NCBI GenBank assembly: GCA_024762915.1
Contig: JANTGL010000125.1
Location: 1 to 7,568 of the forward strand
Reading direction: 5' to 3'
Length of the DNA stretch: 7,568 bases
DNA from: Bacteroidales bacterium
GTDB lineage: Bacteria > Bacteroidota > Bacteroidia > Bacteroidales > JAADGE01
A program made the position numbers and the translations under genes. Under the pieces are notes generated by a model. That model saw only the letters and a program-made list of their open reading frames with translations, searched no databases and was not told where the DNA came from. Below, one piece after another: positions 6,091 to 7,568 of the stretch; positions within the stretch are counted from its first letter, which is position 1, and the number at the start of each line of letters is the position of its first letter.

Positions 6091-6447
6091 ATGCATAATT
6101 TAAAAGAATTATCAGTTTGGAATAAAGCAATGGTTTTAACTGTTGAAGTTTATAAAGCCGTTACTACTTTTCCTGTTGACGAAAGGTTCGGTTTGACTTC
6201 ACAAATTAAGAGGTCTGCTGTTTCGGTACCTTCAAATATTGCGGAAGGAGCAGGAAGAAATAATGTAAAAGAATTTATTCATTTCCTCGGAATTTCAAAC
6301 GGTTCTTCTTTTGAATTACAAACACAAATAATACTTGCAAATAAATTAAATCTCATCAGTAAAGAAACATCAAATTCATTATTAAATAAAATTGATGAAA
6401 TTCAAAAAATGACCTATGGTTTAATTAAAAAATTAAAGAATTATTAA
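6091..6447 (+). CDS. Four-helix bundle protein (23S rRNA intervening-sequence protein family)
   Basis: This is a small 118-residue, all-helical protein of the S23/IVP family (TIGR02436, Pfam PF05635). The family signature is plain: L..LSVWNKAMVL (4-15), a fast-evolving FPVDERFGL (27-35), SQIKRSAVSVPSNIAEGAGR (37-56), and FLGISNGSSFELQTQIILA (65-83). The family was first seen encoded within 23S rRNA intervening sequences, and relatives include the Avd protein of diversity-generating retroelements. The biochemical role of solo copies is unknown. Here neither rRNA nor a reverse transcriptase is nearby. The gene sits between fadA and fadE, flanked on both sides by WATCTCA arrays, so it looks like an insertion and not a beta-oxidation component. 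I start at the ATG at 6091, which gives the family-typical MHNLKELSVW. An in-frame TTG at 6016 would only translate the repeats. Confidence 0.9.
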   Translation: MHNLKELSVWNKAMVLTVEVYKAVTTFPVDERFGLTSQIKRSAVSVPSNIAEGAGRNNVKEFIHFLGISNGSSFELQTQIILANKLNLISKETSNSLLNKIDEIQKMTYGLIKKLKNY

Positions 6448-6496
6448 TCTGATTTAAGATAAAAAGTATCAGGCAATAAAATATTGTAAAAAATAA
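6448..6496 (+). other. Non-repetitive part of the spacer after the four-helix-bundle gene
   Basis: This is an A/T-rich stretch without a reading frame or promoter. AGTATCAGG at 6465-6473 resembles AGTATCTGG at 4668-4676 in the fadN-fadA spacer. ATCTGAT occurs at 6447-6453 and again at 6498-6504. These look like worn repeat remnants; no terminator with a T-run is visible, so read-through into fadE is likely. Confidence 0.3.
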
Positions 6497-6540
6497 TATC
6501 TGATGTCTCATATCTCTTTTATCTCAAATCTCAAATCTCA
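6497..6540 (+). repeat. WATCTCA heptamer array directly before fadE
   Basis: The heptamers are TATCTGA (6497), TGTCTCA (6504), TATCTCT (6511), a 2-bp interruption, then TATCTCA (6520), AATCTCA (6527) and AATCTCA (6534). The array ends 6 bp before the fadE ATG at 6547, fully occupying the ribosome-loading region. It contains TGTCTCA near its left end and AATCTCA at its right end, as does the array at 6029-6070. The 14-bp block TATCTCAAATCTCA is shared exactly (6043-6056, 6057-6070 and 6520-6533). Confidence 0.8.
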
Positions 6541-6546
6541 AAAAAT

Positions 6547-7568
6547 ATGGAAAATAAAAAAGCAATCAAAGGAGGCGAATTCTTAATAAAGGAAACCTCA
6601 TACGAAGATATCTTCATTCCCGAAGAATTTAACGAAGAGCAAGACATGATGGCTCAAACAACGGCTGATTTTGTTGAGCAACAAGTATTGCCGAAAATCG
6701 ATGATTTAGATAATCACGATTCCGAATTACTGACAAAATTAGTAAAAGATGCCGGGGAACTCGGATTATTGGGTGTTTCCGTTCCTGAAGAATACGAAGG
6801 TTTCGGACAAAATACGGTAACTTCAATGCGTGTTGTTGAAGAAATCGGACATGCCTTTTCTTATTCTGTTGCATTTTCGGCTCATACCGGTATCGGAACT
6901 TTACCTATTTTATATTACGGAACGGAAGAACAAAAAAAGAAATATCTTCCGAAATTAGCATCCGGAGAATGGATCGGTGCATATGCTTTAACTGAACCCG
7001 ATGCCGGTTCTGACCCCAATGCAGGTAAATCGAAAGCTGTTTTAAGCGAAGACGGAAAACATTACATCTTAAACGGAGTTAAGATGTGGATTACCAACGG
7101 AGGTATTGCCGATATTCAAATTGTTTATGCAAAAATAGAAGACGATAAAAATTTAAGTGCTTTTATAGTTGAAAATACTTGGGAAGGTATTACAATCGGT
7201 GCCGAAGAAGAAAAAATGGGTATTAAAGGTTCTTCAACAGTGCAAATTTATTATAACGACGTAAAAATTCCCGTTGAAAATCTTCTCGGTGACAGAAACG
7301 GCGGATTTAAAATTGCATTGAATATTCTTAACCTCGGACGATTAAAACTCGGTGTTGCCACAATTGGTGCAGCAAAAGGTGTTATCAGTTATGCCGTTCA
7401 ATATGCAACAGAAAGAAAGCAGTTTAAAACCCCGATTGCACAATTCGGTGCGATTAAGCATAAATTAGCAGAAATGGCAATACAAACTTATGCCGGAGAA
7501 TGTATGGGTTATCGTATCAGTCAAAATATTGACGATGCTATTGACGGTTACATTGCCGAAGGTATGGA
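6547..7568 (+). CDS. fadE: Acyl-CoA dehydrogenase, N-terminal 340 residues
   Basis: This FAD-dependent enzyme performs the first beta-oxidation step, acyl-CoA to trans-2-enoyl-CoA, passing electrons to electron-transfer flavoprotein. The start MENKKAIKGGEFLIKE is typical of the long (about 600-residue, VLCAD/B. subtilis FadE-like) class. The N-terminal helical domain covers about 30-140. The signature ALTEPDAGSDPNA (147-159) and WITNGG (181-186) form the FAD/substrate site in the beta domain. GDRNGGF (248-254) and RKQF (290-293) belong to the start of the C-terminal helical domain. The window ends before the catalytic glutamate and the extra C-terminal domain, so these cannot be checked. It follows the four-helix-bundle gene by 99 bp, most of it spacer and heptamer array. 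Electron-transfer flavoprotein genes are not in view. Confidence 0.93.
   Translation, partial: MENKKAIKGGEFLIKETSYEDIFIPEEFNEEQDMMAQTTADFVEQQVLPKIDDLDNHDSELLTKLVKDAGELGLLGVSVPEEYEGFGQNTVTSMRVVEEIGHAFSYSVAFSAHTGIGTLPILYYGTEEQKKKYLPKLASGEWIGAYALTEPDAGSDPNAGKSKAVLSEDGKHYILNGVKMWITNGGIADIQIVYAKIEDDKNLSAFIVENTWEGITIGAEEEKMGIKGSSTVQIYYNDVKIPVENLLGDRNGGFKIALNILNLGRLKLGVATIGAAKGVISYAVQYATERKQFKTPIAQFGAIKHKLAEMAIQTYAGECMGYRISQNIDDAIDGYIAEGM

Noticed and set aside
6091..6447. Avd component of a diversity-generating retroelement
   Set aside because: No reverse transcriptase and no template/variable repeat pair is present in the window, and the neighbours are beta-oxidation genes.
6029..6540. CRISPR array
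   Set aside because: Units are contiguous 7-mers with no spacers, and there are no cas genes.
6568..6577. Strong internal Shine-Dalgarno-like AAAGGAGGCG
   Set aside because: It lies inside fadE and simply encodes the conserved KGGEF residues; no start codon follows at a suitable distance.

Overview
The window looks like a piece of a Bacteroidota chromosome. I infer this from four things: the low G+C content, the absence of Shine-Dalgarno sites at most starts, a good TTG-N20-TAnnTTTG promoter (the Bacteroidota housekeeping type), and protein styles typical of that phylum, such as the KGGEFLIK start of the acyl-CoA dehydrogenase and the MarR N-terminus. No species can be named.

Layout. (1) 1-182: the 3' end of ispF (isoprenoid pathway), on the + strand. 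(2) 199-1667, minus strand: a fetA-fetB pair (ABC ATPase plus UPF0014-type permease, iron-export family), converging on ispF. (3) 1668-1790: a divergent control region. It holds a strong promoter for the rightward operon and two exact 12-bp copies of GCATGCATAATA, 32 bp apart, that bracket the promoter. (4) 1791-7568, plus strand: a fatty-acid beta-oxidation operon in the order marR - fadN - fadA - four-helix-bundle gene - fadE (fadE is cut by the window end).

How the genes work together. FadE oxidises acyl-CoA to enoyl-CoA. FadN hydrates it and oxidises the hydroxyacyl-CoA; it has a dehydrogenase-first, hydratase-second order, unlike E. coli FadB/FadJ. FadA cleaves the ketoacyl-CoA thiolytically. 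The set and order match the fadN-fadA-fadE operon of Bacillus subtilis, but here a MarR-type repressor gene leads the operon, where Bacillus uses a TetR-type FadR. The repressor is probably self-regulated through the 12-bp repeats.

Most unusual content. Heptanucleotide repeat arrays occupy the gaps before fadA (TAAYTAC units), before the four-helix-bundle gene and before fadE (both WATCTCA units). Two exact AATCTCA heptamers also sit in the fetA-fetB gap. The WATCTCA arrays flank the four-helix-bundle gene on both sides, as if it were a small cassette dropped between fadA and fadE. The upstream array also carries units in inverted orientation that can pair in three alternative registers. These arrays resemble the heptanucleotide STRR repeats of filamentous cyanobacteria in kind, not in sequence. 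They are the best candidates for something undescribed here.
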